Translations under genes and position numbers: made by a program | Part shown: positions 16,349-26,700 of the stretch, piece by piece | Layout: each line of letters starts with the position of its first letter | How positions within the stretch are numbered: the first letter of the stretch is position 1 | From: Geomonas subterranea | GTDB taxonomy: Bacteria; Desulfobacterota; Desulfuromonadia; Geobacterales; Geobacteraceae | NCBI RefSeq assembly: GCF_019063845.1 | Contig: NZ_CP077683.1 | Coordinates: 4,456,501 to 4,520,500 of the forward strand | Reading direction: 5' to 3' | Length of the DNA: 64,000 bases | The notes under the pieces: generated by a model | Told to the model about the DNA's origin: nothing | Seen by the model: only the letters and a program-made list of their open reading frames with translations | Databases searched by the model: none

Positions 16349-19225
16349 ATGGTAGGAAAATATGGAGGTCGATGTTTGTTTGTGTTGGCGTTGCTACTGC
16401 TGACACTGGTGCAGTTGACCGCGGGGAAGGCACAGGCCGCCTCGCAGTACAACTATGACTGTTCTTTCTGTCACACGATGCCGCCGCTGGATTCGGCAAC
16501 GAGCAAGAAAGATCCCAACACAGGCGCTGTGCCGGGCAACCACGCCGGTCACGCAACCTCTGCGGTCAACTCCTGTGTTACCTGCCACGGCAGCCAGGTG
16601 AGCACCTATCCGATGGGTCACAGGAACAAGACCATCGAGCTCTCCGACGGCATCGGCTACTCCAGGAAGATCGCGGCCGGCTTCGTGAACCAGACCTCGG
16701 TACCGCCGAACCCGATGGGCACCTGCTCCACCGCGACCTGCCACAGCAACGGCAAAGGCACCCTGAGGGCGACCCCGGCCTGGGGTAGCGCGGCGCTCAC
16801 CGTGCCGGGCGGCTGCTCCGCCTGCCACGATGTCGCACCTTCCACCGGCAACCACCCGACCGCGGGCACCAAGCACGGCAACTACTACGGCCTCGGCACC
16901 GGCTCCTGCGTGAAGTGCCACACCGACCACTCGGTACAGGCCAAGCCGTTCGCCCACGCCACCTCCGCCGGCCACCGCGCCATCGAGGTGAAATTCGCTG
17001 GCGGCGGCAGCTTCGCAGCCAACCAGTGCTCCAACGTCTACTGCCACAGCAACGGCCGCGGCACCTACACCCCGCCGACCTGGGGTGGGACCCTTACCTG
17101 CGCCGGCTGCCATGGTGACGCGACCACCAACACCCTGTCGGGCAACCACGCGAAACACGTGAACAACGCGGCCTTCCTCGGCACCAACTATGGCTGCGTC
17201 GAGTGCCACAGCTCGACCGTTTCCAACGACACCACCATCTCCAGCTTCGCAAACCACGTGAACCAGACCAAGGACGTGGCTGGCACCCGCGTGGGCACCC
17301 CGGTGTCCGGGACCTGCTCCACCTCCTACTGCCACAGCGACGGCAAGGGCACCATGAAGAGCGTGACCTGGACCGGTTCCACCGCGCTGACCTGTAAATC
17401 GTGCCACGGCGCCGATGCCGCTCCGGCCTTCACTTCCGTGGCCGGCGAGCCGAACTACACCAACGCCGGGGCCGACCAGCCGCGCGCCAACAGCCATAAA
17501 AACCACGTTGCTTCGGCCGCTGACTGCGCAAGCTGCCACGCCGACACCACCGCGAACGGCACCAGCATCAAGGCTGGTGGGTTCCACACCAACAGCACCC
17601 GTGACGTCAAGGCCGGCGCCAGGAGCTTCACCGTCGTCGGGAACACCTGCTCCGCGGTATCCTGCCACGACGGCAACGGCATCGTCGCCAACGTCCCCGC
17701 TGTCAAGTGGGGTGCTTCCCTTGGCTGCAGCGGTTGCCACGGCAACTCCAGCACCCTTACCACCAACGCGCACGCCGCGCACGTAAGCACCAAAGGATAC
17801 ACCTGCGACACCTGCCACGCGGCTACTGTCAGCGGGAACACCTTCTTCGTCAACAAGGCTCTCCACGGCGACGCCACCGTCGAAGTCGCCGGCGCCAGCG
17901 TGACCACCTGGGGCGGCACCGCCACCAAGACCTGCGCCACCTCCTGCCACCTCTCGGCAACCCCGCAGTGGAACGTCCCTGCATCCGGCGCCTGCGGTAC
18001 CTGCCACACCGCGCTTTCCAACACCGCCGGCGGCCTGATCAACAGCAACGCGCATACCGCGCACTTCACGGCAGCTTACGGCCCGGCGTTCAACTCGACC
18101 CTGACCACCTCCTGCTCGAACTGCCACACCTCGAACACCGCGAGCACCCACGCCGACGGCACCCTGCAGCTCGCCGGCGGCATGAACAAGATCGGCACCT
18201 GCTCCACCTGCCACAGCCAGAGCACCAACTGGACCACCGGCCGTGTCACCTGCGAAAGCTGCCACTCGACCGCAGGCGGCCCGCTCTCCGTCATCGGCGG
18301 CCTGACCGCTCCTGACAAGACCATCGCGGCCACCGCGGGCCACGGCAAGGCCGGCGTCGCCCAGGCCTGCTCCGCCTGCCACGACAACAGCTCCGCTCAC
18401 ATCAACGGCATAGCCGGCGATCAGAAGCGTCTGCTCGGCGTCCTGACCGGCGCGGCCAACCAGGAATGTAACTACTGCCACACCAACGCAGCCAAGGTAA
18501 CCGGCGCGGCACTCAACGTGAAAGTCCACCAGGCCACCGGCCTGGGCGCCAAGTGCTCGGACTGCCACAACGCGCACGGCACCACCAACAGCATGATGGT
18601 TAACGCCAGCATCAACGGCACCGCAGTCAGCTTCACCGGCAACAACACCTTCGCAAACCCGGCACAGACCGGCGTCTGCCAGGTCTGCCACACCACCACC
18701 AAGTACTTCACCAAGGCTGGTGTGCCGGCTGATGCCCACGTCGACTCCACCACCAACTGCCTCGACTGCCACGCGCACAACCCGGCCACCGGCCTCGCGT
18801 TCGTGCCCAACGGCGGTTGCGACGCCTGCCACGGCTACCCGCCGGCTCCGCGCCAGACCATCAGCGCGATCAGCTTCGGCGTACAGGGTAGCTGGTCTTC
18901 GGCCCGCTTCGAAGACTACTCCGGCGGCGGCGGTGCCCACATCCTCGTGGCGCACATCAAGAAAGACGCCAAGCCGTCTGAAGGTTGGGCTAACTGCCTG
19001 CCGTGCCACAAAGGGAGCGACGCTTCCCACGCCCGTGCCCTGCCGATCAGGACCCACGTTTCCAGCGTAAGCGTCGAGATCGACCCGCAGTACCGCTTCT
19101 CCGACCAGGCCCTCGCCACCTACACCAGCGCTACGCTGGTCAACGGTGGGACCAACAAGTCCGGCAGCTGCTTCAACGTGAGCTGCCACTTCAGGCCGAG
19201 TCCGAAGTGGAGTATCGAAAGGTAG
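16349..19225 (+). CDS. Giant multiheme cytochrome c, Geobacter CxxxxCH...CXXCH family
   Basis: 958 residues with a signal peptide (LFVLALLLLTLVQLTAGKAQA). The mature protein starts with CSFCHTMPPLDSAT. I count 21 CX2CH, five CX4CH (for example CSTATCH, CSNVYCH, CFNVSCH) and one CX3CH (CATSCH). The CX4CH sites alternate with CX2CH sites at 20-30 residue spacing, as in the PF09698 repeat. CX4CH is an established haem site in tetraheme cytochrome c3; CX3CH is rare. The C-terminal ~300 residues match the previous cytochrome (EDYSGGGGAH, EGWANC, PKWSIER). The N-terminus matches the next one (CHTMPPLDSATG). Strong AGAGGAGGAG ribosome site before the ATG at 16349. Confidence 0.95.
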   Translation: MVGKYGGRCLFVLALLLLTLVQLTAGKAQAASQYNYDCSFCHTMPPLDSATSKKDPNTGAVPGNHAGHATSAVNSCVTCHGSQVSTYPMGHRNKTIELSDGIGYSRKIAAGFVNQTSVPPNPMGTCSTATCHSNGKGTLRATPAWGSAALTVPGGCSACHDVAPSTGNHPTAGTKHGNYYGLGTGSCVKCHTDHSVQAKPFAHATSAGHRAIEVKFAGGGSFAANQCSNVYCHSNGRGTYTPPTWGGTLTCAGCHGDATTNTLSGNHAKHVNNAAFLGTNYGCVECHSSTVSNDTTISSFANHVNQTKDVAGTRVGTPVSGTCSTSYCHSDGKGTMKSVTWTGSTALTCKSCHGADAAPAFTSVAGEPNYTNAGADQPRANSHKNHVASAADCASCHADTTANGTSIKAGGFHTNSTRDVKAGARSFTVVGNTCSAVSCHDGNGIVANVPAVKWGASLGCSGCHGNSSTLTTNAHAAHVSTKGYTCDTCHAATVSGNTFFVNKALHGDATVEVAGASVTTWGGTATKTCATSCHLSATPQWNVPASGACGTCHTALSNTAGGLINSNAHTAHFTAAYGPAFNSTLTTSCSNCHTSNTASTHADGTLQLAGGMNKIGTCSTCHSQSTNWTTGRVTCESCHSTAGGPLSVIGGLTAPDKTIAATAGHGKAGVAQACSACHDNSSAHINGIAGDQKRLLGVLTGAANQECNYCHTNAAKVTGAALNVKVHQATGLGAKCSDCHNAHGTTNSMMVNASINGTAVSFTGNNTFANPAQTGVCQVCHTTTKYFTKAGVPADAHVDSTTNCLDCHAHNPATGLAFVPNGGCDACHGYPPAPRQTISAISFGVQGSWSSARFEDYSGGGGAHILVAHIKKDAKPSEGWANCLPCHKGSDASHARALPIRTHVSSVSVEIDPQYRFSDQALATYTSATLVNGGTNKSGSCFNVSCHFRPSPKWSIER

Positions 19226-19282
19226 AACTGTTTCTGATAGCAAAAGAAGCTTTACCAATGCAGTAGAAGCATGTTAAAAACC

Positions 19283-19309
19283 TCCGGCGGGGGTGCCCCC
19301 CCCGCCGGA
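19283..19309 (+). promoter_or_regulatory. Intercistronic GC-rich hairpin
   Basis: TCCGGCGGGG pairs with CCCCGCCGGA around a short C/G loop, between the second and third cytochrome genes. There is no T-tract on the + strand. It may attenuate or stabilise the long mRNA. Confidence 0.45.
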
Positions 19310-19358
19310 AATTGGCTGTCTCAGGCATTTAGATAAGGGTTTACAGAAGGAGCTTAAC

Positions 19359-22300
19359 ATGAAGAGCTACCGCAGACCTGGATATGGCAATTTCCGAGCC
19401 CTCCTTCCGCTTCTGCTGTTCGGAATTGTGATGTTCGCTGCATCGCAGGCGCTGGCCGCGCCGCAATACAACCTCACGTGCGTCGACTGCCACACCATGC
19501 CTCCGCTTGATTCGGCAACGGGTGAGCGCGAGCCGGATACCGGTGCATTCCGCGGCAACCACCAGACGCATGCGGCGGCGTCGGCCACCAGTTGCACCAA
19601 GTGCCACGGTGCCCAGGTGACCACCACCGGACACCGCGACGGGATCATCCAGGTGCAGTCCAACCTGAACGGTCACGCGGGCGCCAGCTACAGCAGGGGC
19701 TTCTTCAACCAGACCTCGGTTCCCCCCGCGGTTCTTGGTACCTGCTCCAACGTGAACTGCCATTTCGAGGCCACCACGCCCGAATGGGGGATCACGGCCC
19801 TTGATCAACCCAGCGCGACTACCTGCGGGGTCTGCCACCTGGCGGCGCCCGACAGCTACGCCCATTCCAAGCACCTGGCGCTGTACGGCAGCGAGCTTAC
19901 CGTCTGCGCCAAGTGCCACGTCGACCATACCCAAAACGCGAAGCCGTTCCAGCACGCGACCAGCGCAGGGCGGAACATAGCGGTGACCGTCGGCTCCTAT
20001 GCCGGGTCCAACTTCGCATACCTGCCGAGCCAGAGCGCCTCGCGGGTAGTGGGTACCTGCTCCAACATGTATTGCCACAGTTCCGGCCAGAACGCGACGG
20101 GCGGTCCCCTGGGGGGAGGCGACTACGCTGCGCCCAACTGGGGCAATGCAGCCTCCGGCGCCTGCGGCACCTGCCACAGGACCAGCACCTTGAGTTCCGG
20201 CAGCCACAGCCGGCACCTGGCCTCCAATGGCGACTGCAGCAACTGCCACGTTAACGCGCTCCCTACGTCCTACGCGGCGGCGACCCACGTGGACGGCAGC
20301 ATCGACGTCGGCCTCGGGAGCTACGACAAGGCGGGGGCACCCGGCAACGGCTACGGCCGCTGCTCCACTGCCTCGTGCCACGCGAGCCCCTACTCGGTAG
20401 CTTCCACCACCTCTCCTGTGTGGGGAACCTCCGCCGGGTGCTCCGCCTGCCACAACGGCATCGGCCAGTTCGCCGCCAACGGCGCACCTGCCACCGGCAG
20501 CCACGACTCGCACATGACTCTTGCCGGCTCGGCCTGCAACCAGTGCCATGACGGCGCCGTCAAGAACACGAACGGCGGCCTGTCCCACGCCAACGGCACC
20601 GTTGAGGTCGCCAACGACTACACCGCGACGCCGGTTCAGAAGCATGCCCCCGGCACCTACACCGGGACCTGTCTGACTGCATCCTGCCACGCCGACCCGT
20701 ACAGCACCGCCGCGCTGGAGTCCCCGGTATGGGGGAGCAGCACCGGCTGCGCCTCCTGCCACAAGGGGACCGGCGCCTTCGCCGCCAACGGCGCACCGGC
20801 TACCGGCAGCCACGCCAAGCACCTGGCACAGCCTGGTACCGGCTGCGACAAGTGCCACAACGGCGCGGCAAGCGGCGTTTCGGGCGGCCTGACCCACGCC
20901 AACGGCACCGTTGAGGCGATCAACTACAGCGCCTCTCCGGTCGTGAAGCACCCGATCGGCACCTATGACGGCACCTGCTCCAACTCCTGCCACTCCAACG
21001 GCAACGGCGTTCAGGCCCAGACCCCGGTCTGGGGCGGCAGCATGCCGGCCAACTGCTCCGGCTGCCACGGCGGCGCCGCAGGATTGGGCACTCCGGCCAT
21101 GGCGACCGGCAAGCACCAGTCGCACATGAACAACTACACGACCATGGGTCGCGACAACAACCTCATGTGCGCCGAGTGCCACGCGCTTACCGTGTCGCTT
21201 GGCAGCAACACCCTGGTCACCGGCACCGGCCACCTGGACAACTTCAAGGATTACTCCGGCGTCAAGGCCGGCGGAAGGTCGAGCTACAGCACGGCGAGCG
21301 GCATCTGCTCCAACGCCTACTGCCACAGCTCCGGTCAGCAGGTTCCGGTCTTCGTCAGCATGACGGGCCAGAAGGCCTGGGGCGGCAACGGCAAGCTCGG
21401 CTGCAACGGCTGCCACGGCAAGAGCGCCGGGGCGACCTGGACCAGCGCCGCAGGCGCGCCGAACTACGCGAACAAGTACGACGGGACGCTCAAGACCGCC
21501 AACAGCCACGAGAAGCACACCGCTTCCATGGCTGACTCCCGCGGTTGCGCCAACTGTCACAACACCACCGTGGACCAGGGTGTCGCCTCCAAGATGCGCG
21601 ACTACTCTTCTAACCACGTGAACCGCGTCCGCGACGTAGACTTCCGCCTGGGCGGCAGCTACACCGAGGCGAACAAGACTTGCTCCACCTACTGCCACAG
21701 CAACGTCCAGGCACCTGGCGGCATGGGAAGCGCCACCACCTCCGGCAACCCCGCCTGGGGTGCCAACGGCTCCATGACCTGCGCCTCCTGCCACAAGGAC
21801 ATGTCCACCCTGCAGGAGAACGCCAACGACCTGAACCTCGGAAGCCACAAGCGCCACACCGTGGACTCCGCGTACAGTTGCTCCATGTGCCACGGCACCG
21901 GCTACTCCGCCACCACGACGGCGGCACCGCACGCCGACGGGACCATCAACCTCGCCTTCACCGGCAAGGGGACCGGCACCACCTACTCGCAGCAGGCGGA
22001 CAACACCCCGGGCGACGGTTACGGCACCTGCTCCACCAGCGCCTGCCACGGTCGCGCCACCCGCAACTGGGGTGTTTCGACCACGCTGCCGACATGCGAG
22101 AAGTGCCACGGTTCGGCCAACACCGCCATCACCTCGGCAACCTTCAAGGACACTGCGGGGAGCCCGGCCAGCCCCTACACCGGCACCCACGTATCGCACC
22201 TTGCCGGCAGCCACAACTATTCCAACCCGATCACCTGCGACCAGTGCCATTCGGTACCGGCCACGGTTGATGCCGCGGGCCACATGGACGGCCTGCCGGC

Positions 22301-23714
22301 GACCCTCACCTGGGGCTCTCTCGCCACCCACCCGAGCATCGCGGGCGGGGTTGAAGGGGCCGCCATGGCGCCGAGCTACACCGCCAGCGGGCGGATCTGC
22401 AACAACACCTACTGCCACGCCGGTCTCAGAAAGGGTGACGGTTCGGCTCAGGGTAGCGGCTCCGCCCCGTCCTGGAACGACCCGGCTTATCTCGGCGGCA
22501 CCGGCTGCGGCAAGTGCCACATGAACCCGCCGGCGTACCCGCATACCACGAGCACCAACTGCAGCGCCTGCCACAACCACGTGGCGCAGTCGAACGTCGC
22601 CTTCGTGGACAAGAGCAAGCATATGAACGGCTCCATCGAGGTCACCGTCGATGACTGCCTGGGCTGCCACTCCTCGGTCAACGCCTGTGCGCAGAACGAT
22701 CCGACCTGCGTCAACAAGGAGTTGATCGGAGCGCACAAGATGCACACCGACGCGGAACTGTTCCTTGCGGGCAAGAAGCTCTCCAACGGGGACTTCATCG
22801 ATACCTCGTGGATCTACTCCATCGAGTACAAGGACGGCTTCCCGAAGTACGGCTGCGGTTTCTGCCACCCGATGGATTCCGGCACCCACAAGAACTCCAC
22901 CGTCGAGCTCGACCTCGACCCGAGCCACAGCCTGGCCGGCACCGTCAAGACCAAGAACAAGGCGGGCGGCCCCTGGATCGTCAGCTACACCATGGGATCC
23001 AACGTGGTCTGCTCCAACGTGTACTGCCACTCCAACGGCTACGTTTCGACGACCACCAACCAGTACCTGTACCAGACCACGCCGAACTGGTACGCGACCG
23101 ACCCGTGGGCAAGCGTCGACAAGTGCGCCCAGTGCCACGGCAACTCGCCGAACTCCGGCGGTATCGAAGGTTCCGCGGCCCACGGTCGCCACGTGATCGG
23201 CAACCACTACGCCGACATCTTCGACGGCTACAGCGCGAGGATCCCGGTCGCTGGCGGGGTAGGCTCCGGCGCGGCTCACGGTGACCCGAACACCTCGACC
23301 ACCTTCAGCTGCAACCTGTGCCACAACGCGACCGTCGCCGTGTCGTACAACGACAAGGGTAACGCCTGCTCCAGCTGCCACGGCAGCTCGGCACCGCTCA
23401 AGGGGAGCCTGCAGGTACTGGCAACCAACCAGACCCACATCAACGGCGACGTCGACGTGGTGTTCATGAGTCCGTTCAACATCAAGTCCAAGGCGCAGCT
23501 CAGGCCGGGTGTCGATGCAGTCCAGTCGATCTACACCTCCTGGACCCGCGTGAACGGTTACAAGACCGCCGCTTCCTACGACCAGGCCCGGACCACCCCG
23601 AGCTACGTCGGCGGCACCTGCTCCACCGTCGCCTGCCACAACGGCACGCAGATGGAGTGGCGCACCAAGGGGCCGCTGGCCTGCGCAGCCTGCCACATCG
23701 GGCTGCCGCAATAG
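19359..23714 (+). CDS. Giant multiheme cytochrome c with up to 37 haem motifs
   Basis: 1451 residues with a signal peptide (ALLPLLLFGIVMFAASQALA). By my count it has 26 CX2CH, nine CX4CH (CSNVNCH, CSNMYCH, CSTASCH, CLTASCH, CSNAYCH, CSTSACH, CNNTYCH, CSNVYCH, CSTVACH) and two CX3CH (CSNSCH, CSTYCH) sites. Residues ~330-540 contain a tandem duplication of ~100 residues. Each copy has SPVWG, GCxxCHxG, FAANGAPATGSH and GGLxHANGTVE (DNA period ~307 bases from about 20358). Possible distal ligands follow a GSHxxH pattern. The ATG at 19359 has GAAGGAGC upstream and gives a typical signal peptide; an in-frame start at 19293 lies in the preceding hairpin. Probably an extracellular or outer-surface electron carrier. 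G. sulfurreducens has comparable cytochromes near its GSU2880s ccs genes; direct orthology is unverified. Confidence 0.95.
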   Translation: MKSYRRPGYGNFRALLPLLLFGIVMFAASQALAAPQYNLTCVDCHTMPPLDSATGEREPDTGAFRGNHQTHAAASATSCTKCHGAQVTTTGHRDGIIQVQSNLNGHAGASYSRGFFNQTSVPPAVLGTCSNVNCHFEATTPEWGITALDQPSATTCGVCHLAAPDSYAHSKHLALYGSELTVCAKCHVDHTQNAKPFQHATSAGRNIAVTVGSYAGSNFAYLPSQSASRVVGTCSNMYCHSSGQNATGGPLGGGDYAAPNWGNAASGACGTCHRTSTLSSGSHSRHLASNGDCSNCHVNALPTSYAAATHVDGSIDVGLGSYDKAGAPGNGYGRCSTASCHASPYSVASTTSPVWGTSAGCSACHNGIGQFAANGAPATGSHDSHMTLAGSACNQCHDGAVKNTNGGLSHANGTVEVANDYTATPVQKHAPGTYTGTCLTASCHADPYSTAALESPVWGSSTGCASCHKGTGAFAANGAPATGSHAKHLAQPGTGCDKCHNGAASGVSGGLTHANGTVEAINYSASPVVKHPIGTYDGTCSNSCHSNGNGVQAQTPVWGGSMPANCSGCHGGAAGLGTPAMATGKHQSHMNNYTTMGRDNNLMCAECHALTVSLGSNTLVTGTGHLDNFKDYSGVKAGGRSSYSTASGICSNAYCHSSGQQVPVFVSMTGQKAWGGNGKLGCNGCHGKSAGATWTSAAGAPNYANKYDGTLKTANSHEKHTASMADSRGCANCHNTTVDQGVASKMRDYSSNHVNRVRDVDFRLGGSYTEANKTCSTYCHSNVQAPGGMGSATTSGNPAWGANGSMTCASCHKDMSTLQENANDLNLGSHKRHTVDSAYSCSMCHGTGYSATTTAAPHADGTINLAFTGKGTGTTYSQQADNTPGDGYGTCSTSACHGRATRNWGVSTTLPTCEKCHGSANTAITSATFKDTAGSPASPYTGTHVSHLAGSHNYSNPITCDQCHSVPATVDAAGHMDGLPATLTWGSLATHPSIAGGVEGAAMAPSYTASGRICNNTYCHAGLRKGDGSAQGSGSAPSWNDPAYLGGTGCGKCHMNPPAYPHTTSTNCSACHNHVAQSNVAFVDKSKHMNGSIEVTVDDCLGCHSSVNACAQNDPTCVNKELIGAHKMHTDAELFLAGKKLSNGDFIDTSWIYSIEYKDGFPKYGCGFCHPMDSGTHKNSTVELDLDPSHSLAGTVKTKNKAGGPWIVSYTMGSNVVCSNVYCHSNGYVSTTTNQYLYQTTPNWYATDPWASVDKCAQCHGNSPNSGGIEGSAAHGRHVIGNHYADIFDGYSARIPVAGGVGSGAAHGDPNTSTTFSCNLCHNATVAVSYNDKGNACSSCHGSSAPLKGSLQVLATNQTHINGDVDVVFMSPFNIKSKAQLRPGVDAVQSIYTSWTRVNGYKTAASYDQARTTPSYVGGTCSTVACHNGTQMEWRTKGPLACAACHIGLPQ

Positions 23715-23785
23715 GGGGGCATGAATGTGTACTACCAAGAAGCAAGCAACCACGACACATCGAGTGCAAAGGCAGGTGAACTGAC

Positions 23786-26700
23786 ATGGGAAAAGTGATC
23801 GTTAAAAATATCAGGGGCATGGGGTGGGGCGCTAAAGCCTGCCTGATCGCGATGTTCACCATGTTGGCGACCGTGCTCCTTTTGCAGATGAAGCAAGTGA
23901 GGGACGCCCAGGCTGCGGTAGCGGTGCAGACCCAGTGGGCCATCCTCGGCACCGGCACCACTTCGACGCTGCCGGCCATGACGCTGGCCAAGGGGGCGGG
24001 GAGCAACCGCCTCCTCGTGGTCAAGGTGGTAGCGGATTACAGCACTGCCATCACCACCTTCACCCCGACGGTGAGCTACGGCGGCCAGGCGCTCACGAAG
24101 ATCGTGGCGACGGACACCACGAGCCGCCAGAAGGTCTGGTTCGGATACCTTAAGGAAACCGGCATCGTGGCGGCGACCGGGACCACCCCGTCCCTCACCG
24201 TCACATGGGGTTCCGCCCCGCAGACGGGTTGCGGTGTCTCCGCGGCCTTCTACTCCAACGTGGACCAGGGGACTCCGATTACCGGGTCCCGCGCGGTTGC
24301 CTCCGATACCTCTGCGACCACGCCGACCAGCGGCACCATCAACGTGACCAATGGCGGCTGGGCCATCTACGGCTCCAACGTTAACACCGCCCTGGCAGCT
24401 TCCGTGCCGACCGGCTACACCGAGCACTTCGACACGGCGAACAGCACCCTGTACGAGGACGCGGTCGGTTCCAAGCAGATCACCGCTACCGGGACGGAAA
24501 ACCCGCTCCCCACCTGGACCACCCAGCGTTACGGCTTCGCGGCCATCGGCCTGAACCCGGCCACGACCACGCTGGGTAACGGCACCATCGGCACTACGGC
24601 CAACGTGGCGCCGGGCGCGGCCAGCCAGAAGATCGACGGCTTCTCGCTGGTGACCGGTTCGGCCGGCACCACCGACACCGTGACCGGCCTCACCGTCACC
24701 ACGACCAACAACGCGGCCATCGCCAGCATGCAGATCTGGAACGAGGCGGGGACCACCCAGTACTTCTCCACGGTGAACAACCCCGGCTCCGATACCTGGA
24801 GCTTCTCGGGCGGCACCGCGATTCCGGTGACCAACACCTCGGCCGGCTACAAGATCCTGGTCACCTACAAGACCCGTGCGGCGGGTGCTCCCGCCGGGAA
24901 CACCGCCACCACGGCACGTGTAACCGCCATCACCAGCGGCAACGTGCTGGCGGGAAGCGACACCGCGGACACCACGCTCACCCTGATCAACACCCATGCC
25001 GCCTCCACGTGGGGGACCAATACGGCGACGAGCACTACCATTACGCTCAACTGGACCTACGGCACCCCCGGGCAGAACGTGATCATTGTCCGTTACGCTG
25101 GCGCCAAGACCGACACCACGAAGCCTGTGGACGGCACGACCTACGGCCTCGGCGCGGCATTCGGCAGCGGCGGCACCGTTCGCTACGTGGGGAACGCCTC
25201 TACCATCCCCGACAGCGTGGGACTGGTGGCCGGCACCACCTACTACTACAAGATTTTCGAGTACGACACCTACACCAACTACTACAACGCTACCGATGTC
25301 TGGACCGCAGGGCTCACCCCCTTGAGCTCCGACTCCGTGGCGCCGACCGTGAGTGCAGGGTTCGCCGCCACCACCCCGGTGAACACCCTCGCGGTGCCCA
25401 TCACCTCCTTCGCCGCTACCGACAACGTCGGCGGCAGCGGGGTCGCTGGCTACATGATCACCACTAGCGCCACCGCTCCGCTCGCCACCGACGCAGCGTG
25501 GACCTCCACCGCGCCCACCAGCTACACGGTGGCCGCGGCTGGCACCTACACCCTGTACCCGTGGGCCAAGGACGGCGGCGGCAACGTTTCGCCCGTCTAT
25601 GGCGCTCCGGTCAGCGTTGTGGTCGACATGACCGCCCCGGTCGTGGCGACCTTCACCGTGAACACGCCGTCGGCCAGCCGCAATATTCCGATCGCGGGAC
25701 TTACCGGCACCGACGTCGGCACCTCGGTCTCCCGCTACCTGATTACCACAACGAGCACACAGCCCGCCGCCGGCGCGGCCGGGTGGAGCGCGACCGCGCC
25801 GACCACCTACACCGTGGCCGCCGACGGCACCTATACCCTCTACCCCTGGGTGAAGGACGCTGCGGGCAACGTCTCCGCGCTCTCCGGGCTCACCCGTACC
25901 GTAGTGGTCGACGCCACGGCGCCGACCGGTCTTACCGCGGTCTCGCCAGCGGACACCTCGACTGACCAGCCGCTCAACGTGGCGCTGCAGGCATCCACCG
26001 CTACCGACGCCGGGGTAGGTGGCGTCACCTACTACTTCACCATCACCGACGGTGTTTCCTACAATGCCAACTCGGGCTGGATCGCCGCCAACAACTGGGC
26101 GCCCGCCGGCTTAGGCTACGGCACCACCTACACCTGGCAGGTAAGGGCCAAGGACAGCCTGGGCAACCAGACCGCGTTGACCACACCGATGACCTTCACC
26201 ACCGGGGCGGCCTGCGTGCGCAACGACCCGACCGTGACCCTTTTGACCGCGACCGGCGGCATCGCCTCCACCATCAGCGCTGACGGCGGCACCTCGGTCT
26301 ACAACCTGAAGCTGATCAACAACGACTACGGCGGGTGCGGAGCCACCACCTTCAACCTGGGCGTCTCGGATACCGACGCGCTCGACGTCTTCGATCCGCC
26401 CACCCTCGCCAACTCGTCGCTGACCCTGCCGCCGGGCGGCCAGGTGACCACGACCGTGACCGTCAAGGCGACCGTGGACCACATAAGCGGCGTCAGCAAG
26501 ACCCGCGCCTTCACCACGGCCGATGCCTACCATGCCCAGGTGACCACGGGCGACGTACAGACCACCCTGAACGTGGTTGCGTGTACGCCGAAGACTCCGC
26601 TGCTGATCGTTGGCCCCGACTCCGGCTACCTGAACCGCGGCGGCACCCTGAAGTACACGGTCACCGTGAAGAACACCGATTCCGGCGCCGGCTGCGGCGC

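Noticed and set aside
20358..20980. Tandem repeat as CRISPR or VNTR
   Set aside because: The ~307-base period is coding and keeps the haem motif spacing, so it is a protein-level duplication.
19341..23753. A 1470-residue open frame on the minus strand
   Set aside because: Same shadow effect opposite a cytochrome with 37 haem motifs; low-complexity Val/Gly/Ala/Arg-rich product without recognisable features.
23715..23785. Separate regulatory RNA between cytochromes 3 and 4
   Set aside because: The 71-base gap shows only a ribosome site; no stable fold or terminator is visible.
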